This document shows, in pieces, positions 54,961-63,211 of a DNA stretch of 64,000 nucleotides. Source of the DNA: JAVVVD01 sp036652795 (GTDB taxonomy: Bacteria; Bacillota; Clostridia; Christensenellales; CAG-138). Under the pieces are notes generated by a model, which was not told the DNA's origin, ran no database searches, and saw nothing but the letters and a program-made list of their open reading frames with translations. The position numbers and the translations under genes were made by a program. Every line of letters begins with the position of its first letter. Position 1 is the first letter of the stretch. The stretch lies in contig JAVVVD010000002.1 in assembly GCA_036652795.1 (NCBI GenBank), positions 206,381 through 270,380 on the forward strand. The letters are read 5' to 3'.

Positions 54961-55007
54961 AAAAAAAGTGCCAACGCGACACCAATATAGGATACGCGCA
55001 TGGCACT
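54961..55007 (-). terminator. Terminator in the riboswitch expression platform
   Basis: On the minus strand AGTGCCA (55007-55001) pairs with TGGCACT (54973-54967), with an inner GCGC-rich section, followed by seven T and further T-rich sequence. The 5' arm starts in the last two bases of the aptamer P1 stem, so aptamer folding and terminator compete. Confidence 0.85.
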
Positions 55008-55070
55008 CATAGCAGAACCGTATGGCGGTCCGGTAGAAACTCCCGCACCATAATTGCGGGATTATATGAG
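55006..55070 (-). ncRNA. Purine-class riboswitch aptamer (guanine type, variant)
   Basis: A 65-nucleotide leader aptamer on the minus strand. P1 is CTCATA / TATGAG; J1/2 is TAATC; P2 is CCGCA / TGCGG with loop ATTATGG; J2/3 is GAGTTTCTACC, identical to the purine-class core; P3 is formed by GGACC / GGTTC. The base equivalent to position 74 is C, which marks the guanine group, and U51 is kept. J3/1 reads TGC rather than the usual GAC, and L3 (GCCATAC) is unlike the usual loop. It controls the hydantoinase-mocA-guaD operon. Ligand could be guanine, hypoxanthine, xanthine or a related purine. Comparison is with the Bacillus xpt aptamer from memory. Confidence 0.9.
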
Positions 55071-55080
55071 CCGCAGCTTC

Positions 55081-55108
55081 ATTATAGCACAAGCAGTATA
55101 CGTGTCAA
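55081..55108 (-). promoter_or_regulatory. Sigma-A promoter of the riboswitch-controlled operon
   Basis: Minus strand TTGACA (55108-55103) and TATAAT (55086-55081), both perfect, are separated by 16 bases. Transcription should begin near 55074, a few bases before aptamer P1. Confidence 0.85.
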
Positions 55109-55242
55109 GCACGCTAAAGTGCAACAAATTTGTTCTTATCTTGTTAACAGCGCGTTAATTGCTTTCGTTCAGTATGGCGAATATACTCGTATTATAGAAT
55201 AAAACAAAGAGTAATGATCTTTGGACGGAGGTTGGTATCATT

Positions 55243-56772
55243 ATGGTCAACAAAAAAACGCTTTCAGTGCTGCTCGCGCTGATAATGGTTCTTATGGTGT
55301 TTCCCGCTGTGGCGCTTGCAAGCACTGGGGTTGCAACGGCGTCCGATTTTGCCGCGGCATTTGCAACAGCGACTGATATGGGTGACGGCACAGTTAAGCT
55401 CAATGGCGATCAAACGTTAGCTGGCGGTATCGAGCTGACGCTTAGTGAAGCTGTAACTCTGGATCTTAATGGCCATACGCTTACGGTGGATAATAACGCT
55501 AACTTTCTTATGCTAAACGGCGGCAGTGCTCTGAGCATTGTGGATAGCGCCGGCAAGGGAAGAATAGTTTCATCGATCGACACACAGTGCATCCAGCTTA
55601 AAAGTGGTGCGACACTAAACATTAAAAGCGGCGCAATAAGCAGCAGTGCACAGAGCGCAATACTCAGTAGTGGCACGCTCAATATTACCGGCGGCTCGAT
55701 TACCGGCGGCGCTGCAAGCGCGGCTATCACCGTGCAGGCAGGTGTAACCACAGTAAGCGGCGGCAGCATAAGCGGGCATAACGGTATAAGCGCCACTGGT
55801 GGTGCGCTTACTCTCACCGGGGTAGGCGGTAACATAGTTACTATCGCAGGCGATGCAAAGGGCAATGCTCTGGATCTTGCCGGCGGCGTAAGTGCGAGCG
55901 TATCGGCCGACACAGCCGTAACCGCATACAACGGCAAGGTATTTGCCGCATCTTCCACAATCACAGGCAATGTTCCTGTAAAGCTTACTATTACAACGGC
56001 AGCACAAGCTCCCGCGGTTCCGGTGTTTACCACCACCTCCCTGCCTGGCGGCACGCTTAGAAAAGCCTACAATCAGGGTATTGCCGTATCGGGCGCCCCC
56101 AACACATGGAGCATATCCTCAGGCGCACTGCCCGCAGGGCTTTCGCTTGGCAACACCGGTATAATCAGCGGCACTCCCACGGCTTCTGGTACATATACCT
56201 TCAGCGTAAGGGCTGCAAACGATAATGCATATGCAGAGCAGCAGCTTACCATACGCATCTCCGGCGGCGGCTCAATCCCCCCCACCCCGGATTATGATCA
56301 CATAGCCACCAATAAGGACGGCTCAATCCGCGCATCTGGCGACTTTGAAAAGGGCTCCTCACTAGTCACAAAGCGCCTTACCTCCGGCACGGTATACAAT
56401 GCACTCTATAAGCTTCGCGATGGCAAAAGCGTGTTGTGCGTATATGACATCAGCCTTTCACCATCACAAAAGTATACCGGCAAAGCGGATGTAACCTTCT
56501 TCTTTGGCGCCAAATATGCCAACAAGGTGATGACCGTGATGCACCGCACGGCAAATGGGAGCGTTGAATTCCTGCATGCAACCACAGGCAGTGGCGGCGA
56601 TCTTACCGTTACCGCAAATGGGCTTTCACCATTCATGGTGGTGTTGGGCAACGCAAACTCAGGCAGCATCACAATCCCTAATACGGGCGATGCGGCCAGC
56701 GTACTTGGCATAGTTCTGATTCTTTCAGCAGTTACCATGGCAGCTGTAACACTCAAAAAAAGGGTAAAATAA
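55243..56772 (+). CDS. Sortase-anchored surface protein with an Ig-like domain
   Basis: A cell-surface protein of 509 residues. A signal peptide (about 1-27) is followed by a beta-helix-like region rich in Gly, Ser, Thr and Asn (about 28-240), a putative Ig (He_PIG) domain (about 262-340; PAGLSLGNTGIISGTP), another domain (about 355-475), and a C-terminal anchor: IPNTGD, a hydrophobic helix and KKRVK. The motif differs from LPXTG only in its first residue, so a sortase should attach it to peptidoglycan. It is divergent from the riboswitch-controlled operon and upstream of ade. Adhesion or binding of a polymer is plausible but unproven. Confidence 0.85.
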   Translation: MVNKKTLSVLLALIMVLMVFPAVALASTGVATASDFAAAFATATDMGDGTVKLNGDQTLAGGIELTLSEAVTLDLNGHTLTVDNNANFLMLNGGSALSIVDSAGKGRIVSSIDTQCIQLKSGATLNIKSGAISSSAQSAILSSGTLNITGGSITGGAASAAITVQAGVTTVSGGSISGHNGISATGGALTLTGVGGNIVTIAGDAKGNALDLAGGVSASVSADTAVTAYNGKVFAASSTITGNVPVKLTITTAAQAPAVPVFTTTSLPGGTLRKAYNQGIAVSGAPNTWSISSGALPAGLSLGNTGIISGTPTASGTYTFSVRAANDNAYAEQQLTIRISGGGSIPPTPDYDHIATNKDGSIRASGDFEKGSSLVTKRLTSGTVYNALYKLRDGKSVLCVYDISLSPSQKYTGKADVTFFFGAKYANKVMTVMHRTANGSVEFLHATTGSGGDLTVTANGLSPFMVVLGNANSGSITIPNTGDAASVLGIVLILSAVTMAAVTLKKRVK

Positions 56773-56793
56773 AATAACATTACATCATCGGTT

Positions 56794-56820
56794 ACGGCGG
56801 GGCAAAAGCTCCGCCGTTTG
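56794..56820 (+). terminator. Intrinsic terminator after the surface protein gene
   Basis: A 10-base stem (56794-56803 with 56808-56817; one G-T pair) and an AAAA loop are followed by TTG TTC. Confidence 0.75.
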
Positions 56821-56868
56821 TTCATTATTTGCATGTGTATAAAACTTCTGTGAACACGCATTTGGGGG

Positions 56869-56897
56869 TTTATATGTAAAACACATTATGGTATAAT
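56869..56897 (+). promoter_or_regulatory. Probable promoter of ade-xdhABC
   Basis: TATAAT at 56892-56897 lies 68 bases before ade; the -35 at 17 bases (TTTATA) is weak, so an activator may be involved. Confidence 0.45.
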
Positions 56898-56965
56898 CAA
56901 CGTCAAATTAACAATCATATTATTGGTAATATTTTTTTACAATTCTATAAATAAGGAGGCATGGT

Positions 56966-58648
56966 ATGAAGCAGTATGAGCTTATAGAAGCGGCATTGAA
57001 TAAACGGGCCACGCTGGTAATCAAAAATGCAAAAGTAGTGAATGTATTCACAGATGAGATAATCAAATCTGACGTTGCACTATGCGATGATACCATAATA
57101 GGCGTTGGCGAATACTCCGCAAGCAATGAGATCAATGCGGACGGAGCGTACCTATGCCCCGGTTTTATTGATGCACATGTGCATATTGAATCCTCGATGG
57201 TGGTTCCGCAATCCTTCGCGCGGGTTGTGCTGCCCCATGGCACTACGAGCGTGATCGCCGATCCGCATGAAATTGCGAATGTATGTGGCATAGCGGGAAT
57301 AAAGGCGATGTACAAGATGACAGATGATCTGCCGCTACTGGTATTGTTCATGCTGCCCTCCTGCGTACCGGCTACACCCTTTGAAAACTCCGGCGCGGAG
57401 CTTTTTGCGGAGGATATGGAAAACTACTCCAAAAAAGGCCGTGTGCTGGGTCTTGCTGAGGTGATGGACTACTTCTCTACAATAAACGGTGCAAAGGATA
57501 TGCTGGATAAGCTGCGCCTGTTTGAAAACAGACCTATCGATGGTCATGCGCCCATGCTATCCGGCGATGCACTCAACGCGTACCGAGTCGCCGGCCCATC
57601 CACCGATCATGAATGCTCAAGCTACGATGAAATAATCGAAAAGCTGCGCACCGGCATGAAGATCATAATCCGCGTAGGCAGCGCAGCCAACGGTATAGAG
57701 GATATACTGGCGCGTATCGCGTATGAAAAGCTGCCCACGGACAATCTCATGTTCTGCACAGATGACAAGCACCTTGAGAACATCCGTGTAGAAGGGCATA
57801 TCAACTGCATTGCGCGTATGGCGGTAGCGGCAGGCATCCCCGCAGTGGCAGCTGTTCGCATGGCCAGCTACAATGCGGCGCGCGCATACGGCGTGCGCAA
57901 GCTTGGCGCTATTGCGCCTGGCTATCGCGGCAACATGGTGCTGTTTGAAGATCTAATAAGCTTCAAGGCACGTCAGGTATTCATCGGCGGCAAACCCTAT
58001 GAGGACAAACCGCTGCCTATGCCTTTGATTCCTCAGGAGGTTTATGGCAGCGTGCATATAGCCCCTCTTACAAAGGCATCGCTTCGCCTGCCTGTTACAG
58101 GTGAAGCGCCGATAATCACACTTGTTGAGGGTCAGCTCGTAACAAAGCTCACCAGACGCAAACCAAAGAGTGTGGATGGCGAATTCATTTCCGGCGATGG
58201 ATTAAATAAGCTCGCTGTTGTCGAACGGCATCACGCCACCGGTAATATCGGCCTTGGCATTGTTGAGGGTTTCAATATAAAGGGCGGGGCGATTGCCTCC
58301 ACAGTTGCGCATGATTCACACAACCTTGTGATGGTTGGTGATAACGATGAGGATATGCTTATCGCGGCAGGCTCCCTTGCAGATTGCGGCGGAGGTTTTT
58401 GTGTGGTAAGTCACGGCGTTGTTATAGCGCGCTTACCGCTGCCAATCGCCGGACTAATGACAGACGCACCTATAAACGATGTGCTATCCCGCCAGCAGGC
58501 GCTTATAAGCGCCGCTGCCAGCCTTGGCGTTCGCGCCAAAAGCGACCCGCTTGTAACTCTCAGTTTCCTAGCGCTACCTGTCATTCCGCAGGTACGGCTT
58601 ACGGATAAGGGATTATTTGATGTTTCCAAAATGACTTTCATAAGATAA
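56966..58648 (+). CDS. ade: Adenine deaminase
   Basis: A metal-dependent deaminase of 560 residues that converts adenine to hypoxanthine and ammonia. The metal-binding motif is GFIDAHVHIESSMV, with PHGTTSVIADPHEIANV, DGHAPML, STDHECSSYDE and the C-terminal SHDSHNL-like HDSHNL; all are typical of Ade/YerA-type proteins. AAGGAGG lies six bases before ATG 56966. It precedes xdhABC by 52 bases on the same strand, so hypoxanthine formed here is probably the substrate of the next enzyme. Confidence 0.96.
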   Translation: MKQYELIEAALNKRATLVIKNAKVVNVFTDEIIKSDVALCDDTIIGVGEYSASNEINADGAYLCPGFIDAHVHIESSMVVPQSFARVVLPHGTTSVIADPHEIANVCGIAGIKAMYKMTDDLPLLVLFMLPSCVPATPFENSGAELFAEDMENYSKKGRVLGLAEVMDYFSTINGAKDMLDKLRLFENRPIDGHAPMLSGDALNAYRVAGPSTDHECSSYDEIIEKLRTGMKIIIRVGSAANGIEDILARIAYEKLPTDNLMFCTDDKHLENIRVEGHINCIARMAVAAGIPAVAAVRMASYNAARAYGVRKLGAIAPGYRGNMVLFEDLISFKARQVFIGGKPYEDKPLPMPLIPQEVYGSVHIAPLTKASLRLPVTGEAPIITLVEGQLVTKLTRRKPKSVDGEFISGDGLNKLAVVERHHATGNIGLGIVEGFNIKGGAIASTVAHDSHNLVMVGDNDEDMLIAAGSLADCGGGFCVVSHGVVIARLPLPIAGLMTDAPINDVLSRQQALISAAASLGVRAKSDPLVTLSFLALPVIPQVRLTDKGLFDVSKMTFIR

Positions 58649-58700
58649 TATAATAGTGTATGAAGTATAACACACCATCACATACAGGAGGTAAGTCCAT

Positions 58701-60983
58701 ATGAGCGTAGGCAGCAGCGTCAAGCGCGTGGATGCATTTGACAAGGTAACCGGCAGAGCAAAATATACAGATGACCTTGCCGATAAAAACGCGCTTATTG
58801 CAAAGGTATTCCGTTCCAGTATAGCCAACGGTACTGTAAAAAGCATAGACATATCCCAGGCGGAAAAAATAGACGGCGTTGTGAAAATCATAACCTGCTT
58901 TGATGTGCCTGACTTCAAATTCCCCACAGCGGGCCACCCATGGTCCACAGACCCGCACCATCAGGATGTGGCCGATAGGTTGCTGCTCACAAGCCGAGTA
59001 CGCTACTACGGCGATGATGTTGCCGCTGTTATAGCCGAAAATGAAATAGCAGCCAATCAGGCGCTGCGCGCTATAAAGGTTGAGTATGACGAATACCCCA
59101 TAGTGCTTGACCAGCTTGAAGCGATGAAGGCCGGCGCTCCGCAGCTTCACGATGATTTTAAAAACAACATACTGGCGCATACGCAGATGGCAAACGGCGA
59201 TTACGATGCGGCAATAAGTGAGCCCGGACTGATCGTTATAGACAAATGGTACGACACGCCCATCGTGCAGCACTGCCACTTGGAAAACCATATCTGCTAT
59301 GCCTATCAGGAAGCAGGCAAGATCGTTGTGGTTTCCTCCACACAGATACCGCACATCGTGCGACGCGTGGTAGGTCAGGCGCTGGGTATGCCATGGGGAC
59401 AGGTGCGCATAATAAAACCGTATATCGGCGGCGGCTTCGGCAACAAGCAGGATGCATTATATGAGCCGCTGTGCGCATATCTCTCCACACGTGTTGGCGG
59501 CCGTCTCGTAAAGATGGACATGACGCGCGAAGAAACATTTGTCAACAACCGCGTGCGTCACGCCATACGCTTCCATATGGTTACGCATGTACGCCCTGAC
59601 GGTACGTTTGTTGCCCGCAGCCTTGAATCCTATTCAAACCAAGGCGCCTATGCTTCACACGGACATGGCATCGCGGCAAAGGGCGCTGGAGCGTTCATGC
59701 AGCTGTATAAGGCGTCTGCCTCAAAGGCCGATGCATACACAATATTCACCAACACTCCCGCCGCCGGCGCTATGCGCGCATATGGCATACCGCAGATCAC
59801 CTTTGCCATGGAAAGCCATGTTGAAGATATCGCCAAGATGCTTGGCTGCGATCCATGGGAGTTGCGCAAAAAGAACCTCATGGATGTAGGCTTTACCGAT
59901 GGCTTTTCTAAAAACGTTAATTACTTCCCCAGCCATGAGCAATGCGTTGAAAAGGGCAAAGCATACCTTGATTTCGACAAAAAGCGCAGCGAATATGCGC
60001 AGGATAATGGCCCTGTGCGCCGCGGTGTAGGTATGGCAATATTCTGGTACAACACCGCCGTGTGGCCCATATCGCTGGAATCCTCCTCCTGCCGGATGAT
60101 ACTCAATCAGGATGGCTCGCTGCAACTGCAACTTGCGGAAACAGAGATCGGTCAGGGCGCTGACACCGTTTTTTGCCAGATGACCGCCGACACGCTTGGG
60201 ATTCCATTCGAAAGCGTGCACATCATCTCCACTCAGGATACAGATGTAACGCCGTTTGGTACGAGCGCATATGCCTCGCGCCAAACATATGTGGGCGGCA
60301 TGGCGGTAAAACAAACGGCGCTGCTGCTAAAGGGACGCATACTTGAATATGCCCATCATCTGACACGCATTTTCCCGTCCGAGTTGGATATTATCTGCGG
60401 CAATATCGTACACATTGCGGACGGTAAAATATTGATGACGCTTGGCGAGCTTGCCATCCAAGCGCTGTATAGCGTTGAGAGATCCGAGCATCTTACTGCT
60501 GAAAGCACCACGCAGTGCAAATCCAACGCTTATTCCTTCGGCTGCTCGTTTGCCGAGGTAGAGGTAGATATTCCGCTGTGCAGGGTAAAGCTTGTCAATA
60601 TCATCAACGTACACGACTGCGGAATGCTCATTAATCCGCAGCTTGCCGAAGCACAGGTGCATGGCGGCATGAGTATGGCCATTGGCTATGGTATGGGTGA
60701 AAAGCTGCTCTTCGATGAAAAAACGGGCAGACCCCTTAACAACAATCTGCTTGACTATAAGCTCTCCACCACGATGGATCACCCGCACCTTGAGGCGCAG
60801 TTTGTTGAAAATTTCGAGCCAACCAGCCCATTTGGCACAAAGGCGCTGGGTGAACCGCCGGCGGTTTCCGGTGCGGCTGCAATACGCAACGCTGTACTTA
60901 ACGCCACTGGCGTTGCCATAGATCAAGCTCCTCTTACGCCGCACATATTGTTTGAGCGGTTCAAAGAGGAAGGCCTTATATAG
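58701..60983 (+). CDS. xdhA: Xanthine dehydrogenase, molybdenum subunit
   Basis: The catalytic subunit (760 residues) of a three-subunit molybdenum hydroxylase. The N-terminal a/b-hammerhead domain starts VKRVDAFDKVTGRAKYTDDL. Cofactor contacts are GGGFGNKQDALYEP (about 243) and GTSAYASRQTYVGG, the Arg of the active site is in AMRAYGIPQ, and the catalytic Glu is in TKALGEPPAVSG (about 718). Length and order match E. coli xdhABC. It should oxidise hypoxanthine to xanthine and xanthine to urate, or work in reverse. A nicotinate or other hydroxylase function cannot be excluded, but the neighbours are purine genes. GGAGG precedes the ATG. Confidence 0.92.
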   Translation: MSVGSSVKRVDAFDKVTGRAKYTDDLADKNALIAKVFRSSIANGTVKSIDISQAEKIDGVVKIITCFDVPDFKFPTAGHPWSTDPHHQDVADRLLLTSRVRYYGDDVAAVIAENEIAANQALRAIKVEYDEYPIVLDQLEAMKAGAPQLHDDFKNNILAHTQMANGDYDAAISEPGLIVIDKWYDTPIVQHCHLENHICYAYQEAGKIVVVSSTQIPHIVRRVVGQALGMPWGQVRIIKPYIGGGFGNKQDALYEPLCAYLSTRVGGRLVKMDMTREETFVNNRVRHAIRFHMVTHVRPDGTFVARSLESYSNQGAYASHGHGIAAKGAGAFMQLYKASASKADAYTIFTNTPAAGAMRAYGIPQITFAMESHVEDIAKMLGCDPWELRKKNLMDVGFTDGFSKNVNYFPSHEQCVEKGKAYLDFDKKRSEYAQDNGPVRRGVGMAIFWYNTAVWPISLESSSCRMILNQDGSLQLQLAETEIGQGADTVFCQMTADTLGIPFESVHIISTQDTDVTPFGTSAYASRQTYVGGMAVKQTALLLKGRILEYAHHLTRIFPSELDIICGNIVHIADGKILMTLGELAIQALYSVERSEHLTAESTTQCKSNAYSFGCSFAEVEVDIPLCRVKLVNIINVHDCGMLINPQLAEAQVHGGMSMAIGYGMGEKLLFDEKTGRPLNNNLLDYKLSTTMDHPHLEAQFVENFEPTSPFGTKALGEPPAVSGAAAIRNAVLNATGVAIDQAPLTPHILFERFKEEGLI

Positions 60984-60995
60984 GAGGGCAAACAT

Positions 60996-61877
60996 ATGTA
61001 TGATATCAAGGCATTATATGAAGCGGCATCCGTTGCCGATGCGCTGGAGCTGCTCAGCGCCCACCCGCAGGCAAGGATAATTGCCGGCGGCAGCGATGTG
61101 CTCATCAAGCTGCGCGAGGGTAAGCTTGCTGGCTGTGAGCTGGTTAGCATCTATAAGCTTAACGAGCTGCGCGGCGTATCCATGTTGCCTGACGGCACGA
61201 TCCGCATCCTCCCGCTCACGAGCTTTTCGCATATCACCCGTGATCCGATAATCCGGCAGTACATCAATGTGCTGGGCGAAGCTGTTGATATGGTTGGTGG
61301 GCCGCAGATACGCAACATAGGCACAATCGGCGGCAACATCTGCAACGGCGTCACCAGCGCGGATTCTGCCTCCACACTGCACGCATATGACGCGGTGGTG
61401 GAGATCACAGGTCCCGCCGGCGTGCGCACACTTCCTATCGCCGAGTTTTACATCTGCGCAGGCAAGGTGGCGCTTGAACACAACGAGCTGCTTACGGCAA
61501 TCCTCATCAGCAAAGAAAGCTATGCGGGCTATAGTGGTCGCTATATCAAATATGCTATGCGCAACGCTATGGATATCGCCACGCTTGGCTGCTCTGTTAA
61601 CGTTAAATTGTCTACCGATAAGAAAACTATAGACGCCGCCCGCATCGCCTATGGCGTAGCCGGACCCGTTCCCCTGCGCGCGCACTCCGCCGAGGCCGCA
61701 GCCTTTGGCAAGCCGGTCTGCGCAGATACGATTGAAGCGTTGGGCAAAGCGGTACTTGAAGACGTCAACCCACGCACAAGCTGGCGAGCCAGCCGCGAGT
61801 TCCGCCTGCAATTGGTTGAGGAGCTTGCAAAGCGTGCCCTTACTGACGCAATCAAGCTAAACGGAGGTGAATTTTGA
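60996..61877 (+). CDS. xdhB: Xanthine dehydrogenase, FAD subunit
   Basis: The FAD-binding subunit of 293 residues. The FAD loops are IIAGGSDVLIKLREGK and PQIRNIGTIGGNICNG, followed by a C-terminal CO dehydrogenase flavoprotein domain. It carries electrons from the iron-sulfur subunit to NAD+ or another acceptor. AGGAGG precedes the ATG, 12 bases after xdhA. Its stop overlaps the start of xdhC by one base (TGATG). Confidence 0.94.
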   Translation: MYDIKALYEAASVADALELLSAHPQARIIAGGSDVLIKLREGKLAGCELVSIYKLNELRGVSMLPDGTIRILPLTSFSHITRDPIIRQYINVLGEAVDMVGGPQIRNIGTIGGNICNGVTSADSASTLHAYDAVVEITGPAGVRTLPIAEFYICAGKVALEHNELLTAILISKESYAGYSGRYIKYAMRNAMDIATLGCSVNVKLSTDKKTIDAARIAYGVAGPVPLRAHSAEAAAFGKPVCADTIEALGKAVLEDVNPRTSWRASREFRLQLVEELAKRALTDAIKLNGGEF

Positions 61878-62356
61878 TGCAGATGCAGCTTGTTAGATGC
61901 ACCATAAACGGCAAATATACCGAAACCATGGTGGACACTCGCGCTTCACTTACGGATATGCTACGGAACGATTACCGCCTTACCTCCGTAAAAAAAGGCT
62001 GTGAGGTTGGCGAATGCGGCGCCTGCAATGTGCTGATAGACGGCGAGTGTTTCAATTCTTGCATATACCTTGCGATATGGGCCGATGGTAAGTCCATCCG
62101 CACCCTGGAAGGGCTGCTCGGCCCCAACGGCGAGCTAGCAGACATACAGCAGGCCTTTATTGACGAAGCAGCCATACAGTGCGGCTTCTGCACACCAGGC
62201 TTCATCATGAGTGCCATAGAAATACTTGAAAGCGGCAGGGAATATACCCGCGATGAACTGCGCAAGCTGCTCTCAGGCCATCTATGCCGCTGCACCGGCT
62301 ATGAAAACATCCTCAATGCCGTAGAAAAAACCATGAAAGAACGGCTTGCTAAATAG
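61877..62356 (+). CDS. xdhC: Xanthine dehydrogenase, 2Fe-2S subunit
   Basis: The iron-sulfur subunit of 159 residues with two [2Fe-2S] clusters. The first has GCEVGECGACNVLIDG and a later Cys; the second has CGFCTPGF and HLCRCTGYENI. ATG 61877 lies seven bases after GGAGGTG; the adjacent TTG 61874 is less likely. Length is the same as E. coli XdhC. The gene ends the ade-xdhABC operon at a strong terminator. Confidence 0.95.
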   Translation: MQMQLVRCTINGKYTETMVDTRASLTDMLRNDYRLTSVKKGCEVGECGACNVLIDGECFNSCIYLAIWADGKSIRTLEGLLGPNGELADIQQAFIDEAAIQCGFCTPGFIMSAIEILESGREYTRDELRKLLSGHLCRCTGYENILNAVEKTMKERLAK

Positions 62357-62376
62357 CATTCAGTAGCAATCACTGT

Positions 62377-62404
62377 GCGCCGGAGATCACCTCCGGCGCT
62401 TTTT
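62377..62404 (+). terminator. Intrinsic terminator after xdhC
   Basis: A perfect nine-base stem (62377-62385 with 62391-62399) and a five-base loop are followed by five T. Its 3' arm overlaps the last codons of the convergent small gene. Confidence 0.9.
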
Positions 62405-62656
62405 GTTTATCTGCATACGCTGCTTTTGATACTCAAATTCCTCATCACTTACCTCCAGCCAGTTTATATCAGGCTCTGCCCGCATACCTAGCACAATAGC
62501 GCTGTGCAATTCATCAAGCGCATTCTCTCCAGGCACAAGCTGCCCCGCTTGTGATAATATAATATCCCTGCGCCGTCGCTGTTCATCCAGGCTCATTCCA
62601 GTCTGCTCGTACATGTCCTCAATTATAAGCCTGGCATATTTCGCTTCGATATCCAT
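62387..62656 (-). CDS. Small charged protein in the phage-type lysis module
   Basis: An 89-residue charged protein with predicted helices (MDIEAKYARLIIEDMYEQTG, then QRRRRD) and a basic end. I do not recognise a family. GGGGAG precedes the ATG. It lies 84 bases downstream of the holin gene on the same strand, so it is probably of phage origin. Its last codons lie inside the xdhC terminator, which shows how closely the element abuts the purine island. Confidence 0.6.
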   Translation of the reverse strand: MDIEAKYARLIIEDMYEQTGMSLDEQRRRRDIILSQAGQLVPGENALDELHSAIVLGMRAEPDINWLEVSDEEFEYQKQRMQINKKRRR

Positions 62657-62740
62657 CAGTTATTTCTCCCCTTTCAAAGCAAAGCGGCGTATCGGATAAG
62701 TCCTGCCCGCACGCCGCTGTTTATCATATACACTTTTTGT

Positions 62741-63148
62741 TTAGATGTTCTTATTAGTCTTGTTGCTGTTGCTCAGCTTATCCAACGTATTTTTCAACAC
62801 CTGCGGCAGCGGCAGGCCTATTTCGCCCGCATTCTCGAGTATGCTTATGCCTTCGTTTGCAATGTAGAACATTATCACAGCGGCTCGCACCGCATCATTG
62901 GTTGCAGGGATCAGTTTATCCAGCATAGCGGCAAGTGCCACTAGTGCAAATATAAACACCTTCCTGAGTATTCCCGTAAAGCCCACGCTGCTGGAAACCG
63001 TTTTGCGTATGGACGCGCTGATTACACCCGTTATATAATCCAGTACCACAACCACGATAAGCACGATTATCAGCGCATCCCATGGCCCCCATAGATATGC
63101 CGCCACTCCGCCTATCATGGCGGGTATTGCTTTTATTATATTCATCAT
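62741..63148 (-). CDS. Phage holin, toxin-secretion type
   Basis: A membrane protein of 135 residues with three to four helices, in the Phage_holin_4 (TcdE/UtxA-like) family. The pattern LDYITGVISASIRKTVSSS--GF-GILRK is typical. Holins form membrane pores that release endolysin. It lies 63 bases downstream of the endolysin-like gene. AAAGGA precedes ATG 63148; ATG 63145 is also possible. Confidence 0.87.
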   Translation of the reverse strand: MMNIIKAIPAMIGGVAAYLWGPWDALIIVLIVVVVLDYITGVISASIRKTVSSSVGFTGILRKVFIFALVALAAMLDKLIPATNDAVRAAVIMFYIANEGISILENAGEIGLPLPQVLKNTLDKLSNSNKTNKNI

Positions 63149-63211
63149 AGATATTTTATCCTTTCTTTCATCAGGGGCTGCTTCGCCCCTCTTTATAGTA
63201 TATTCAGCGAT

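Noticed and set aside
55006..55070. Adenine-type (pbuE-like) riboswitch
   Set aside because: The base corresponding to position 74 is C, not U, which argues against adenine binding.
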